A DNA stretch of 64,000 nt from Irregularibacter muris (lineage in GTDB: Bacteria; Bacillota; Clostridia; Eubacteriales; Garciellaceae): NCBI RefSeq assembly GCF_024622505.1, contig NZ_JANKAS010000001.1, positions 310,001-374,000 on the forward strand, written 5' to 3'. Shown piece by piece: positions 26,792-36,186 of this stretch. Within the stretch, counting starts at the first letter, position 1, and each line of letters opens with the position of its first letter. Under the pieces are notes generated by a model. It was given only the letters and a program-made list of their open reading frames with translations. It searched no databases and was not told where the DNA came from. A program made the translations under genes and the position numbers.

Positions 26792-27679
26792 ATGCTTGAT
26801 ATAAAAGTAAATACATTTTTATCTTTATATAAAAATAGAAGTTATACAAAAGCTGCTGAGGAACTTTGTATAACTCAGCCTGCTGTGACCCAACATATTC
26901 AATCTCTGGAAAATTATTATGACTGTAAATTTTTTCATTATTCCAATAGACAACTAAAGGTAACCAAGGCAGGGGAAATTTTTTATAAATATGCATTAAG
27001 CACAAAGGTGAATGAGAAAAATGTATTACAAAAAATCAAAGAATTAAATCGTGTACAAAAGGAAATAAGATTTGCAGCCACTTTAACCATAGGGGAGTTT
27101 ACTCTACCACCTATCTTAGATGATTTCATGAAAACCTTTCATGAGTATAGGATAACGATGTATGTGGATAATACCGAGAAAGTTCTTGAGTTGTTACAAA
27201 AGGGCCAAATACATTTTGCACTAGTAGAGGGCCTTTTTAACAAATCAGACTATGCAACTAAACTTTATAAAACTTCTCGATTTATACTCACTGCTCCCAT
27301 CACTCACCCCTTTATAAGAATGGAAAAGGTTTCTTTAAAAGACATTATGGAGGAAACTATGATCATTAGGGAAAAAGGATCAGGCTCTAGAGAGGTGCTA
27401 GAAAGAGGTCTATTTGATAAAAATTATACTCTACAGGGATTTAAAAACACTATAGAAATAGGGAATGTAAATGTAATAAAGGAAATGGTGAAAAGGGAAA
27501 TAGGACTTAGTTTTATGTATGAGGATGCTGTAAGAAAGGAGATAGAAAATAAAGAATTAGTTGAAATTGTAATCGAGGATTTCATTATTGAACGAGAGTT
27601 TAATTTTATCTATTTAGAAAATAACATTATGAAAAAGGATTTGGAAAAATTTTTATCATTTTTTAGAAAAGTTACTTAA
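26792..27679 (+). CDS. LysR-family regulator
   Basis: 295 residues. ATG 26792 is chosen because AGAGGTG (26779-26785) is correctly spaced for it. The winged helix is SYTKAAEELCITQPAVTQHIQSLE (residues 18-41); a periplasmic-binding-like effector domain follows. It is divergent from the YeiH-like exporter and resembles YeiE/CysL in context. The effector may be a sulfur compound such as sulfite (inference from YeiE). Confidence 0.88.
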   Translation: MLDIKVNTFLSLYKNRSYTKAAEELCITQPAVTQHIQSLENYYDCKFFHYSNRQLKVTKAGEIFYKYALSTKVNEKNVLQKIKELNRVQKEIRFAATLTIGEFTLPPILDDFMKTFHEYRITMYVDNTEKVLELLQKGQIHFALVEGLFNKSDYATKLYKTSRFILTAPITHPFIRMEKVSLKDIMEETMIIREKGSGSREVLERGLFDKNYTLQGFKNTIEIGNVNVIKEMVKREIGLSFMYEDAVRKEIENKELVEIVIEDFIIEREFNFIYLENNIMKKDLEKFLSFFRKVT

Positions 27680-27711
27680 AAATCTATTTAAAACCATATC
27701 AATATAAGATC

Positions 27712-27764
27712 AAAAACACATGAATACTGCCTTGAAAGAGGAAGACAGTAGCCATGTGTTTTTT
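27712..27764 (+). terminator. Terminator of the lysR gene
   Basis: AAAAACACATG / CATGTGTTTTT with an inner ACTG/CAGT stem, ending in six Ts. Confidence 0.87.
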
Positions 27765-27821
27765 GCGGAAAATATTCCAATGCTTGTCATAATTAAGAAT
27801 TATTAAAATATATATTAAGCA

Positions 27822-27894
27822 TAACCCTCTCTATTATGCTAATTGTTCAAAATCAACTAGCATAATAGTTTAAGCCTAATGGTTTAAAGGGTTA
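27822..27894 (+). promoter_or_regulatory. Structured leader upstream of dhaK
   Basis: CTATTATGCTA (27831-27841) pairs with TAGCATAATAG (27858-27868), and TAACCCT (27822-27828) can pair with AGGGTTA (27888-27894) outside it. There is no U-tract. It lies 50 nt before dhaK and may be an operator or an RNA element; it does not share the motif seen before glpK. Confidence 0.45.
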
Positions 27895-27943
27895 CAAGGC
27901 AGGTTTTTAATCAATGATAACAAAAATAAAGGAGAGTGGGATA

Positions 27944-28942
27944 ATGAAGAAGATTATTAATGACAGGGAAAATGTTGTAGAGGAAATGCTCCAGGGAATG
28001 GTAGCAGCTCATCCGGAGTATGTAAAAAGAGTGGAGGGATATGACGTATTAGTTAGAAAAAATTCTCCCGTACAGGACAAGGTAGCCTTAGTAAGTGGAG
28101 GAGGAAGTGGTCATGAACCATCCCATGGAGGATTTGTAGGAAAAGGCATGTTAGATGGTGCAGTAGCAGGGGAAGTATTTACATCACCCACTCCTGATCA
28201 AGTATATGAAGCGATCAAAGCGGTAGATGGAGGGGCAGGAGTATTATTGGTTATTAAAAACTACACGGGAGACATTATGAACTTTGAAATGGCCGCAGAA
28301 ATGGCTGCAGCAGAGGGAATTCTTGTAGAAAATGTTGTGGTAAATGACGATGTTGCAGTAGAAAACAGTACCTATACAACAGGTAGAAGAGGAATAGCAG
28401 GGACCGTATTGATTCACAAACTGGCAGGAGCAGCTGCTGAAAAAGGATTGGAGCTTAAAGAAGTAAAAAGGGTAGCAGATAAGGTGGTAAAAAATGTTCG
28501 CTCTATGGGAATGTCCCTAACCCCTTGTATCGTACCTGCTGCTGGTAAACCAAGCTTTGAAATCGGCGAGGATGAAATGGAAGTGGGATTAGGAATACAT
28601 GGAGAACCAGGTACTCACAAGGAAAGCATAAAATCAGCTGATGAAATAGCAGATCAACTCCTAGAAAAAATCCTTGATGATATGGAAGTAAAAGAAGATG
28701 AAGAAGTTGCTGTAATGGTGAATGGTCTTGGAGGTACGCCATTGATGGAACTTTATATTGTAAATAGGGAAGTTCATAAAAAACTAGGGGAACAAGGAAT
28801 AAAAGTCTACAAAACTCTAGTAGGGAACTTTATGACGTCTCTAGAAATGGCCGGTGCATCCATAAGTGTACTTAAATTAGATGATGAGCTAAAGGAACTA
28901 TTAGATGGAGAGGCAGATACACCTGCTTTCAAACAGTTGTAA
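27944..28942 (+). CDS. dhaK: Dihydroxyacetone kinase subunit DhaK
   Basis: 332-residue substrate-binding subunit of PTS-type dihydroxyacetone kinase. ATG 27944 follows GGAG; the longer reading lacks a site. Motifs: LVSGGGSGHEPSHGGFVG (dihydroxyacetone pocket) and LGIHGEPG, whose His forms the hemiaminal with the substrate. dhaL follows after 29 nt. DhaM, the PTS phosphoryl donor, is not in the window. Confidence 0.95.
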   Translation: MKKIINDRENVVEEMLQGMVAAHPEYVKRVEGYDVLVRKNSPVQDKVALVSGGGSGHEPSHGGFVGKGMLDGAVAGEVFTSPTPDQVYEAIKAVDGGAGVLLVIKNYTGDIMNFEMAAEMAAAEGILVENVVVNDDVAVENSTYTTGRRGIAGTVLIHKLAGAAAEKGLELKEVKRVADKVVKNVRSMGMSLTPCIVPAAGKPSFEIGEDEMEVGLGIHGEPGTHKESIKSADEIADQLLEKILDDMEVKEDEEVAVMVNGLGGTPLMELYIVNREVHKKLGEQGIKVYKTLVGNFMTSLEMAGASISVLKLDDELKELLDGEADTPAFKQL

Positions 28943-28971
28943 GCCATATCTGTTTACAGGAGGAGTGAATT

Positions 28972-29601
28972 ATGATTACATCCAAAAGCCTTTTAAAGAT
29001 CATTCAGAATATAGCAGAAGCAATAAAATCAAATAAAGAATACTTAACAGATTTAGACAATCCCATAGGAGATTCCGACCATGGAATTAATATGAGCAAG
29101 GGATTTACTGCCGTGCTCAATAAGCTAGAAGATTTAAAGGATAAGGATTGTGGCACCATCTTAAAAACCGTAGCCATGACATTAATATCTACTGTAGGAG
29201 GCGCATCAGGTCCTTTATATGGTACAGCATTTTTAAAATCATCCATGGTAGTCAGTGGGAAAATGGATATAGACAAGCAGGATGCAGTAAAAATATTTTA
29301 TGAAGCTATAGAGGGAATAAAAATTAGGGGGAAGGCTCAAAAGGGAGATAAAACAATGTTAGATGCTCTCATACCCGCCCATGAGGCCTTGGAAAAAGCA
29401 GTGGAAAATGGGGAAGATACTATTATGGCTTTTGAAAGGGCTGCAATAGCTGCACAAGAAGGGGTAGAATTCACCAAGACCATTATTGCAAGAAAGGGTA
29501 GAGCGAGTTACCTAGGGGAAAGAAGCATAGGTCACCAAGATCCAGGTGCAACCTCCAGCTATATTATCATAAGAGAAATCGCTAACACTCTTAAATCATA
29601 A
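28972..29601 (+). CDS. dhaL: Dihydroxyacetone kinase subunit DhaL
   Basis: 209-residue nucleotide-binding subunit that carries ADP/ATP and phosphorylates dihydroxyacetone held by DhaK. The Mg-nucleotide motif DNPIGDSDHGINMSKGF (about residues 28-44) and SGPLYGTAF are present. AGGAGGAG precedes the ATG. With DhaM absent locally, phosphate must come from a DhaM encoded elsewhere. Confidence 0.94.
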   Translation: MITSKSLLKIIQNIAEAIKSNKEYLTDLDNPIGDSDHGINMSKGFTAVLNKLEDLKDKDCGTILKTVAMTLISTVGGASGPLYGTAFLKSSMVVSGKMDIDKQDAVKIFYEAIEGIKIRGKAQKGDKTMLDALIPAHEALEKAVENGEDTIMAFERAAIAAQEGVEFTKTIIARKGRASYLGERSIGHQDPGATSSYIIIREIANTLKS

Positions 29602-29682
29602 AGGGGAAAATGATGATGTCAACCAATGAAAGTTATCTTCTCCAAGATATTTTAGATTTTGCTATTTGAAGGGATAGGTTAG

Positions 29683-30249
29683 ATGAACAATAAATTTTTT
29701 GACAATCTAAATACTAATCCGATCATTGGCGCTATAAACAATATGGAGGAAGCTGAAAGAGCAATTCATTCCCCATGTAATATTGTTTTCCTTTTACATG
29801 GGGACATATTTAATATAAAACACATTGTAGATAGAGTAAAAGACAAGAGAAAACTCATCTATGTTCATATAGACTTAATAGAAGGTCTATCTAAAAGCAT
29901 CATGGCTTTAAAATTTATGCATGAACATATTTCACCAGACGGCATCATCACTACAAAGGGAAATCTTGTGAAGGCGGCCAAACAAATGGACTTTTTCTCC
30001 ATACAACGATTGTTTGCCTTAGATTCATTATCCTTAGAAACAGGAATAAAATCTGTAAAGAGTACAAAACCCGATGCCATAGAAATACTACCAGGCATTA
30101 TCCCTAGGGTAACTAAATATGTACAGAAAGAGACCAATATCCCCATCATTGCCGGAGGGCTAATCACACATAAAGAAGATGTTATTCATAGCTTACAATC
30201 TGGTGCCATAGGAATTTCCACTAGTAACGAAAAAATATGGTATGTGTAG
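29683..30249 (+). CDS. glpP: Glycerol-3-phosphate-responsive antiterminator GlpP
   Basis: 188-residue TIM-barrel-like RNA-binding regulator. Markers: NPIIGAINN at the N-terminus, FLLHGDIFNI, HIDLIEGL, DGIITTKGNLVKAAK and EILPGIIPRV... IPIIAGGLI, the full GlpP pattern. In Bacillus subtilis, GlpP with glycerol-3-phosphate antiterminates and stabilises glpD mRNA. It lies inside the glycerol gene set, so glpK and glpA leaders are the natural targets. Confidence 0.94.
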   Translation: MNNKFFDNLNTNPIIGAINNMEEAERAIHSPCNIVFLLHGDIFNIKHIVDRVKDKRKLIYVHIDLIEGLSKSIMALKFMHEHISPDGIITTKGNLVKAAKQMDFFSIQRLFALDSLSLETGIKSVKSTKPDAIEILPGIIPRVTKYVQKETNIPIIAGGLITHKEDVIHSLQSGAIGISTSNEKIWYV

Positions 30250-30316
30250 TTGGGGAGTTTATAGGAATATTTATCCTAGTCACATACATAAGTATAATAT
30301 AAAAGGAGGTGTAACA

Positions 30317-30670
30317 ATGAAGCATATTAGCACAATTATTGGGACCGCAATAGCAGGTATCTTCGTGATGAGTGTCTGGGGAGCCTTTGCTGACGCTTAT
30401 GGAATCTTTGGAGGATGGTTTGCCGGCTTTATCATCATTGGTACCATGTGGTTCCTAAATCATGCTGTAGGTTTAGTAAATAACGGAGGAGCCTTTGTAG
30501 ACATGGCAGCAGGTATAGGAATGGCGGGAACCATGAGAGATGTATTTATGCAAGGCGGAGAAGCCTTTACGGCTGCACTACCAACCCTAATCGTAGTGTT
30601 GTTAGGAGGCATAGCTGGAGGTTTTATGGCGGCTAAATGTGAGAAATACTTGGCATCCAAAAAGGCCTAG
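30317..30670 (+). CDS. Small membrane protein, Lin0368-type putative glycerol transporter subunit 1
   Basis: 117 residues. ATG 30317 follows AAAGGAGG; the longer reading to 30242 overlaps glpP. Three hydrophobic segments are seen, with GGWFAGFIIIGTMWFLNH and AALPTLIVVLLGGIAGGF. The next gene is a paralogue (shared GG W-AGFIIGT-W-LNH-VG, VDMA, LGG-GGF). Pairs of this kind occur with dhaKL or glpK in Listeria and Clostridia and are proposed glycerol carriers. No GlpF gene is seen here, which fits. Confidence 0.75.
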   Translation: MKHISTIIGTAIAGIFVMSVWGAFADAYGIFGGWFAGFIIIGTMWFLNHAVGLVNNGGAFVDMAAGIGMAGTMRDVFMQGGEAFTAALPTLIVVLLGGIAGGFMAAKCEKYLASKKA

Positions 30671-30728
30671 AGCCTAAAAAGGTTTATATCATGTGTGATT
30701 TAAAATAATAAAGAAGGGGGGACTAGTA

Positions 30729-31061
30729 GTGACATTTCAAAATATAGTGGCAACCTTTGCAGGGGCATTTATTTTCCCATTTCTTATCAGAATGATATGG
30801 GGAAAAATGGTTGAAAACTGGGGAAATATCGGCGGATGGATGGCAGCAGGTTTTATTGTTGGCACCACATGGACATTAAATCATGGTGTAGGTATGATAT
30901 TCCAAACAGGAGCATGGGTAGATATGGCTTGGGCAGCTGGAATAGGACTTTTTACTGCATCAGTAGTTAGTGGAGATAGTTTTTCTAAGGGTGTGCCTGA
31001 TTATCTTGCTGCATTAGTTGGAGGAACTTTAGGCGGATTTCTTCTATCTTGTTTTTTGTAA
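30729..31061 (+). CDS. Small membrane protein, Lin0368-type putative glycerol transporter subunit 2
   Basis: 110 residues starting at GTG 30729 after a GGGGGG site. Three hydrophobic segments with GGWMAAGFIVGTTWTLNHGVG, VDMAWAAGIGL and LVGGTLGGFLLS. It is clearly a duplicate of the preceding gene, so a hetero-oligomeric channel or carrier is likely. Glycerol as substrate is inferred from position between dhaKL-glpP and glpK. Confidence 0.75.
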   Translation: MTFQNIVATFAGAFIFPFLIRMIWGKMVENWGNIGGWMAAGFIVGTTWTLNHGVGMIFQTGAWVDMAWAAGIGLFTASVVSGDSFSKGVPDYLAALVGGTLGGFLLSCFL

Positions 31062-31157
31062 AGGATTACAGATAAGAGAAACTGAATAAAAATACAACCT
31101 CTAATAAAATTCATAGTATATTTTAATGCAATCATATTTTATATTTCACAATAAATT

Positions 31158-31236
31158 ATAGATAAGCAATGATATTTTCCAATAAAAAGCATTAGGGCAT
31201 TAAACTTTTTATTAAGATTTTACATTGCTTATCTAT
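31158..31236 (+). promoter_or_regulatory. Stem-loop leader motif upstream of glpK
   Basis: ATAGATAAGCAATG (31158-31171) and CATTGCTTATCTAT (31223-31236) form a perfect 14-bp stem. The loop contains AATAAAAAG/CTTTTTATT and the segment TTATTAAGATT (31209-31219). The same stem edge and loop segment recur at 32901-32952 before glpA. Possible GlpP target. Confidence 0.6.
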
Positions 31237-31253
31237 GTATTATATCTTTCTAA

Positions 31254-32780
<1,527 letters not shown>

Positions 32781-32848
32781 AATATATTGAGAATCATCAT
32801 TAAAATAAAAGTCTATATCGTAAGGCAAGAGTAAGAGAGCCGCACAAA

Positions 32849-32892
32849 TTAAGCCCAAGATAAAATGGGGATAGATTTGTGCGGCCTTTTTC
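32849..32892 (+). terminator. Terminator of glpK
   Basis: GCCGCACAAAT / ATTTGTGCGGC, an 11-bp stem, followed by CTTTTTCT. Confidence 0.88.
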
Positions 32893-32900
32893 TATGATAT

Positions 32901-32952
32901 CTATAGATAAACAATTCATTTCTTATTAAGATTCCAGCTTGCTTGTCTATAG
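32901..32952 (+). promoter_or_regulatory. Stem-loop leader motif upstream of glpA
   Basis: CTATAGATAAACAA (32901-32914) pairs with TTGCTTGTCTATAG (32939-32952), 13 of 14 positions with one G-U. The loop has TTATTAAGATT (32923-32933), identical to that in the glpK leader. The stem ends 21 nt before the start codon. Confidence 0.6.
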
Positions 32953-32973
32953 AGAAAGGGGAGGGAAAAGAAA

Positions 32974-34416
32974 ATGTTTGATGTTGCAATAATAGGAGCT
33001 GGTGTAATAGGTACCTCCATAGCGAGAGAATTGTCTAGATATGAAATCAAAGTAGTATTGATGGATAAAGAAAACGACGTATCCAACGGCACCACCAAGG
33101 CCAATAGTGCCATTATCCATGGAGGGTATGATACCAAACCTGGTACCCAAATGGCCAAGTTCAACTCCTTGGGTAACCCTATGTTTGATCAAATATGTGA
33201 TGAACTAGATGTGGAATATAAAAGGATAGGTTCTTTTGTATTGGCCTTTAGCGAGGAAGAAATGAAAACAGTAAGGACCTTATACCAACAGGGTATAGAA
33301 AATAATGTCAAAGGTGTAGAGATTATCTCAGGGGACAAGGTAAGAGAAATGGAGCCTAACCTAAACCAATCTATAGTAGGCGCACTCCATGCTCCCACTT
33401 GTGGCATTATCAATCCCTGGGAACTAGCCATTGCCCAAGCAGAAAATGCAGCAGAAAATGGAGTGGAAATTTTATTAAATACTCAGGTGTTAGATATCCA
33501 AAAAACCATGACGGGGTATAGGTTAATGACCAACCATCAAGAGATAAATTCACGATATGTTATCAACTGCGCTGGTCTTCATGCTGATCACATCAATAAT
33601 ATGGTATCCCAGGATAGATTTGTTATCACGCCTAGAAGGGGGCAATATTTTGTATTGGACAAAAGCGAGGGAGGTTTCGTCAATAAAGTTGTCTTTCAAT
33701 GTCCTACAAAGCTAGGTAAAGGTATACTCATCACCCCCACCGTGCACGGCAATCTTTTGTTAGGTCCAGATGCTCAAGATATGGAAGATAAAGAAAACCT
33801 GACAACCACAGCAGAAAACTTAAAGATTATAGAAGAAATCGCCAGAAAATCTGCTGCCCATGTTCCTGCCCATAAGGTCATTACCACCTATGCAGGACTC
33901 CGAGCAGAGCCTAGTACAAAAGACTTTATTATAGGGGAAGCAAAGGATGCAAAAGGATTTATCAATGTAGCAGGTATTAAGTCCCCTGGACTAACATCTT
34001 CCCCTGCTATTGCAAAACATGTAGTCAATATACTTGGCGGGATTATAGGAGAGTTAAAAGAAAAAGATGATTATAACCCTAGACGAAAAAGAGTAGTACG
34101 TTTTGACCAATTGAGTGATGTAGAAAAAGCACAACTTATAAAAAAAGATGCTCGATTTGGAAGAATCATCTGCAGATGTGAGAGCATCACTGAAGGAGAA
34201 ATCGTAGATATTATTCACAGAAAAGCAGGAGCAACCACTGTAGATGGAGTAAAAAGAAGAGCCAGACCAGGAACCGGTAGATGTCAAGGGGGATTTTGTG
34301 CTCCTAGGGTAATGGAGATCTTGGCAAAAGAGTTAGGCAAGGACATGGATGAAATTGTGAAGGACAGCAAGAATTCCTATATATTAACTGGAAAAACCAA
34401 TAAGGGGAAGAAATAA
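32974..34416 (+). CDS. Anaerobic glycerol-3-phosphate dehydrogenase, GlpA-like, with BFD [2Fe-2S] domain
   Basis: 480-residue FAD enzyme oxidising glycerol-3-phosphate to dihydroxyacetone phosphate. N-terminal FAD motif VAIIGAGVIGTSIARELSRYE, then a DAO fold. C-terminal BFD-like domain with CRCESITEGEIVDIIHRK and GRCQGGFCAPRV, four cysteines. GAGGG precedes the ATG. It is followed by a second FAD oxidoreductase and a DUF1667 protein, the clostridial three-part version of GlpABC. Confidence 0.92.
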   Translation: MFDVAIIGAGVIGTSIARELSRYEIKVVLMDKENDVSNGTTKANSAIIHGGYDTKPGTQMAKFNSLGNPMFDQICDELDVEYKRIGSFVLAFSEEEMKTVRTLYQQGIENNVKGVEIISGDKVREMEPNLNQSIVGALHAPTCGIINPWELAIAQAENAAENGVEILLNTQVLDIQKTMTGYRLMTNHQEINSRYVINCAGLHADHINNMVSQDRFVITPRRGQYFVLDKSEGGFVNKVVFQCPTKLGKGILITPTVHGNLLLGPDAQDMEDKENLTTTAENLKIIEEIARKSAAHVPAHKVITTYAGLRAEPSTKDFIIGEAKDAKGFINVAGIKSPGLTSSPAIAKHVVNILGGIIGELKEKDDYNPRRKRVVRFDQLSDVEKAQLIKKDARFGRIICRCESITEGEIVDIIHRKAGATTVDGVKRRARPGTGRCQGGFCAPRVMEILAKELGKDMDEIVKDSKNSYILTGKTNKGKK

Positions 34417-34428
34417 GGGGGTGCTGAC

Positions 34429-35697
34429 ATGATTGAGTATGATATTGTAGTAGTCGGAGGAGGACCAGCAGGACTTGCCGCCGCTGTGGAAGCGAAAAAG
34501 AAAGGCGTAGAGAAGGTTTTGGTTATAGAAAGGGATAGAGAACTAGGGGGCATTTTGCAACAATGTATTCATAATGGCTTTGGTCTACATGAATTTAAGG
34601 AAGAGTTAACTGGCCCCGAATATGCTCAGAGATTTATAGAGCAATTAAAGGAACTAGAAATTGAATATAAATTGGACACCATGGTGGTCAATATTACAGA
34701 AGACAAGACAATAAGTGCTATAAATAGTAAGGATGGATTGATTAATTTAAGAGCAAAGGCCCTCATCCTTTCCATGGGATGTAGAGAACGAACGAGAGGG
34801 GCCATAAAACTTCCAGGTAGCAGACCGGCTGGAATATACACAGCAGGAACAGCACAAAGATTTATTAATATGGAAGGTTATATGGTAGGAAAAAAAGTAT
34901 TTATTTTAGGTTCAGGAGATATAGGGCTTATTATGGCAAGAAGGCTTGCCTTAGAGGGGGCAGAAGTCATGGGAGTAGCAGAGATTATGCCCTATTCGGG
35001 GGGACTTACTCGAAATATTGTTCAATGCCTCCATGACTATGACATCCCACTGCTACTAAGTCATACCATAACAAGAATAGATGGAAAAGATAGAGTACAG
35101 GGAGTAGAAGTTTGCCAAGTAGACCAAAAGAAAAGACCAATAAAAGGTACAGAAAAGTATTACTCCTGCGACACATTGCTTCTATCTGTGGGATTAATCC
35201 CCGAAAATGAACTTTCCAAGAGTGCCCATTTAAAATTGGATTCCATTACAGGAGGACCTATAGTAAATGAATCAATGGAAACCACAGTAAATGGAATTTT
35301 TGCCTGTGGTAATGTGGTTCATGTTCATGATTTAGTGGATTATGTCAGTGAGGAAGGGCGTAAGGCAGGAAAGAACGCGGCTAAATATATTATAGAAGGA
35401 TTTAATCAACGAGAAAAGAGTGTTTATGCTCAGGCAGAAAAAGGCATTCGATATATTGTCCCTCAGGTAATCCAGGTAGATAATTTAGAGAAGACTCTTA
35501 CCCTTTTTATGAGATCAGATGATGTGTATTCCGATGCCATGATTCATGTAAAACTAGAGGATGAAATCATCAAAAAGGTGAGAAAGAAGACCTTAACTCC
35601 TGGAGAAATGGAAAGAATAAATATAGATGTAGACCTCTTAAAAAACGCTAAAGGAAAAACTTTAAAAGTTGAAGTAAAAGAGGGAGGGAAGAGATAA
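34429..35697 (+). CDS. FAD/NAD(P)-dependent oxidoreductase of the G3P oxidation unit
   Basis: 422 residues. FAD motif DIVVVGGGPAGLAAAVEAKKKG at the N-terminus and a second dinucleotide fold FILGSGDIGLIMARRLALEG (about residue 160). GIFACGNVVHVHDLVDYVSEEG near the end completes the FAD site. It likely passes electrons from GlpA to NAD or another carrier, taking the place of GlpB. AGGGGG precedes the ATG; the stop overlaps the next start. Confidence 0.88.
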   Translation: MIEYDIVVVGGGPAGLAAAVEAKKKGVEKVLVIERDRELGGILQQCIHNGFGLHEFKEELTGPEYAQRFIEQLKELEIEYKLDTMVVNITEDKTISAINSKDGLINLRAKALILSMGCRERTRGAIKLPGSRPAGIYTAGTAQRFINMEGYMVGKKVFILGSGDIGLIMARRLALEGAEVMGVAEIMPYSGGLTRNIVQCLHDYDIPLLLSHTITRIDGKDRVQGVEVCQVDQKKRPIKGTEKYYSCDTLLLSVGLIPENELSKSAHLKLDSITGGPIVNESMETTVNGIFACGNVVHVHDLVDYVSEEGRKAGKNAAKYIIEGFNQREKSVYAQAEKGIRYIVPQVIQVDNLEKTLTLFMRSDDVYSDAMIHVKLEDEIIKKVRKKTLTPGEMERINIDVDLLKNAKGKTLKVEVKEGGKR

Positions 35698-36062
35698 TGG
35701 GAAAAAAAGAAATCATTTGTATTGTATGTCCTATAGGATGTCATTTGCAAATTACAAAGGATGATACTGACCCCAAGGGATATAAAATTCAAGGCAATCA
35801 ATGCAAAAGAGGTGAACGTTATGGCATCTTAGAAATGACCAATCCCACAAGAGTCATCACCTCCACCATAAAGATTAACCGTGCTTTACTAAATCGACTA
35901 CCAGTAAAAACCAAGGGGGCAATACCCAAAGATATGAACTACCAATGCATGGAACTTATTAACTCTCTAGAAGTCGATGCTCCTGTAAAAGTAGGCCAGG
36001 TCATTGTAGAAGATATCTTAGGTACAGGGGTACAGTTAGTGGCGACGAGAAGCATGGAATAG
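35697..36062 (+). CDS. DUF1667 domain protein
   Basis: 121 residues with four cysteines, ICIVCPIGCHL and NQCKRGERYG, near the N-terminus, a probable metal or Fe-S site. Family members nearly always accompany GlpA-like dehydrogenases. It starts at the ATG overlapping the previous stop (TAATG). The role is unproven, probably electron transfer within the dehydrogenase complex. Confidence 0.88.
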   Translation: MGKKEIICIVCPIGCHLQITKDDTDPKGYKIQGNQCKRGERYGILEMTNPTRVITSTIKINRALLNRLPVKTKGAIPKDMNYQCMELINSLEVDAPVKVGQVIVEDILGTGVQLVATRSME

Positions 36063-36110
36063 TATCCATAGCAAACCCAATGGGAACGTAGAAAAGGAAT
36101 TTGCACTTTC

Positions 36111-36143
36111 AAAGCTATCAGGTGATATGCCCGATAGCTTTTT
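36111..36143 (+). terminator. Terminator of the G3P oxidation operon
   Basis: AAAGCTATC / GATAGCTTT stem, 13-nt loop, then a five-T run. Confidence 0.82.
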
Positions 36144-36186
36144 GGGTATACTAGAATAATAAAATGACAAGGGGAAGTGTAAATAA

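Noticed and set aside
29610-29669. 19-codon ORF (MMMSTNESYLLQDILDFAI) between dhaL and glpP with a GGGG site
   Set aside because: Too short and without a recognisable feature; could be chance in an AT-rich gap.
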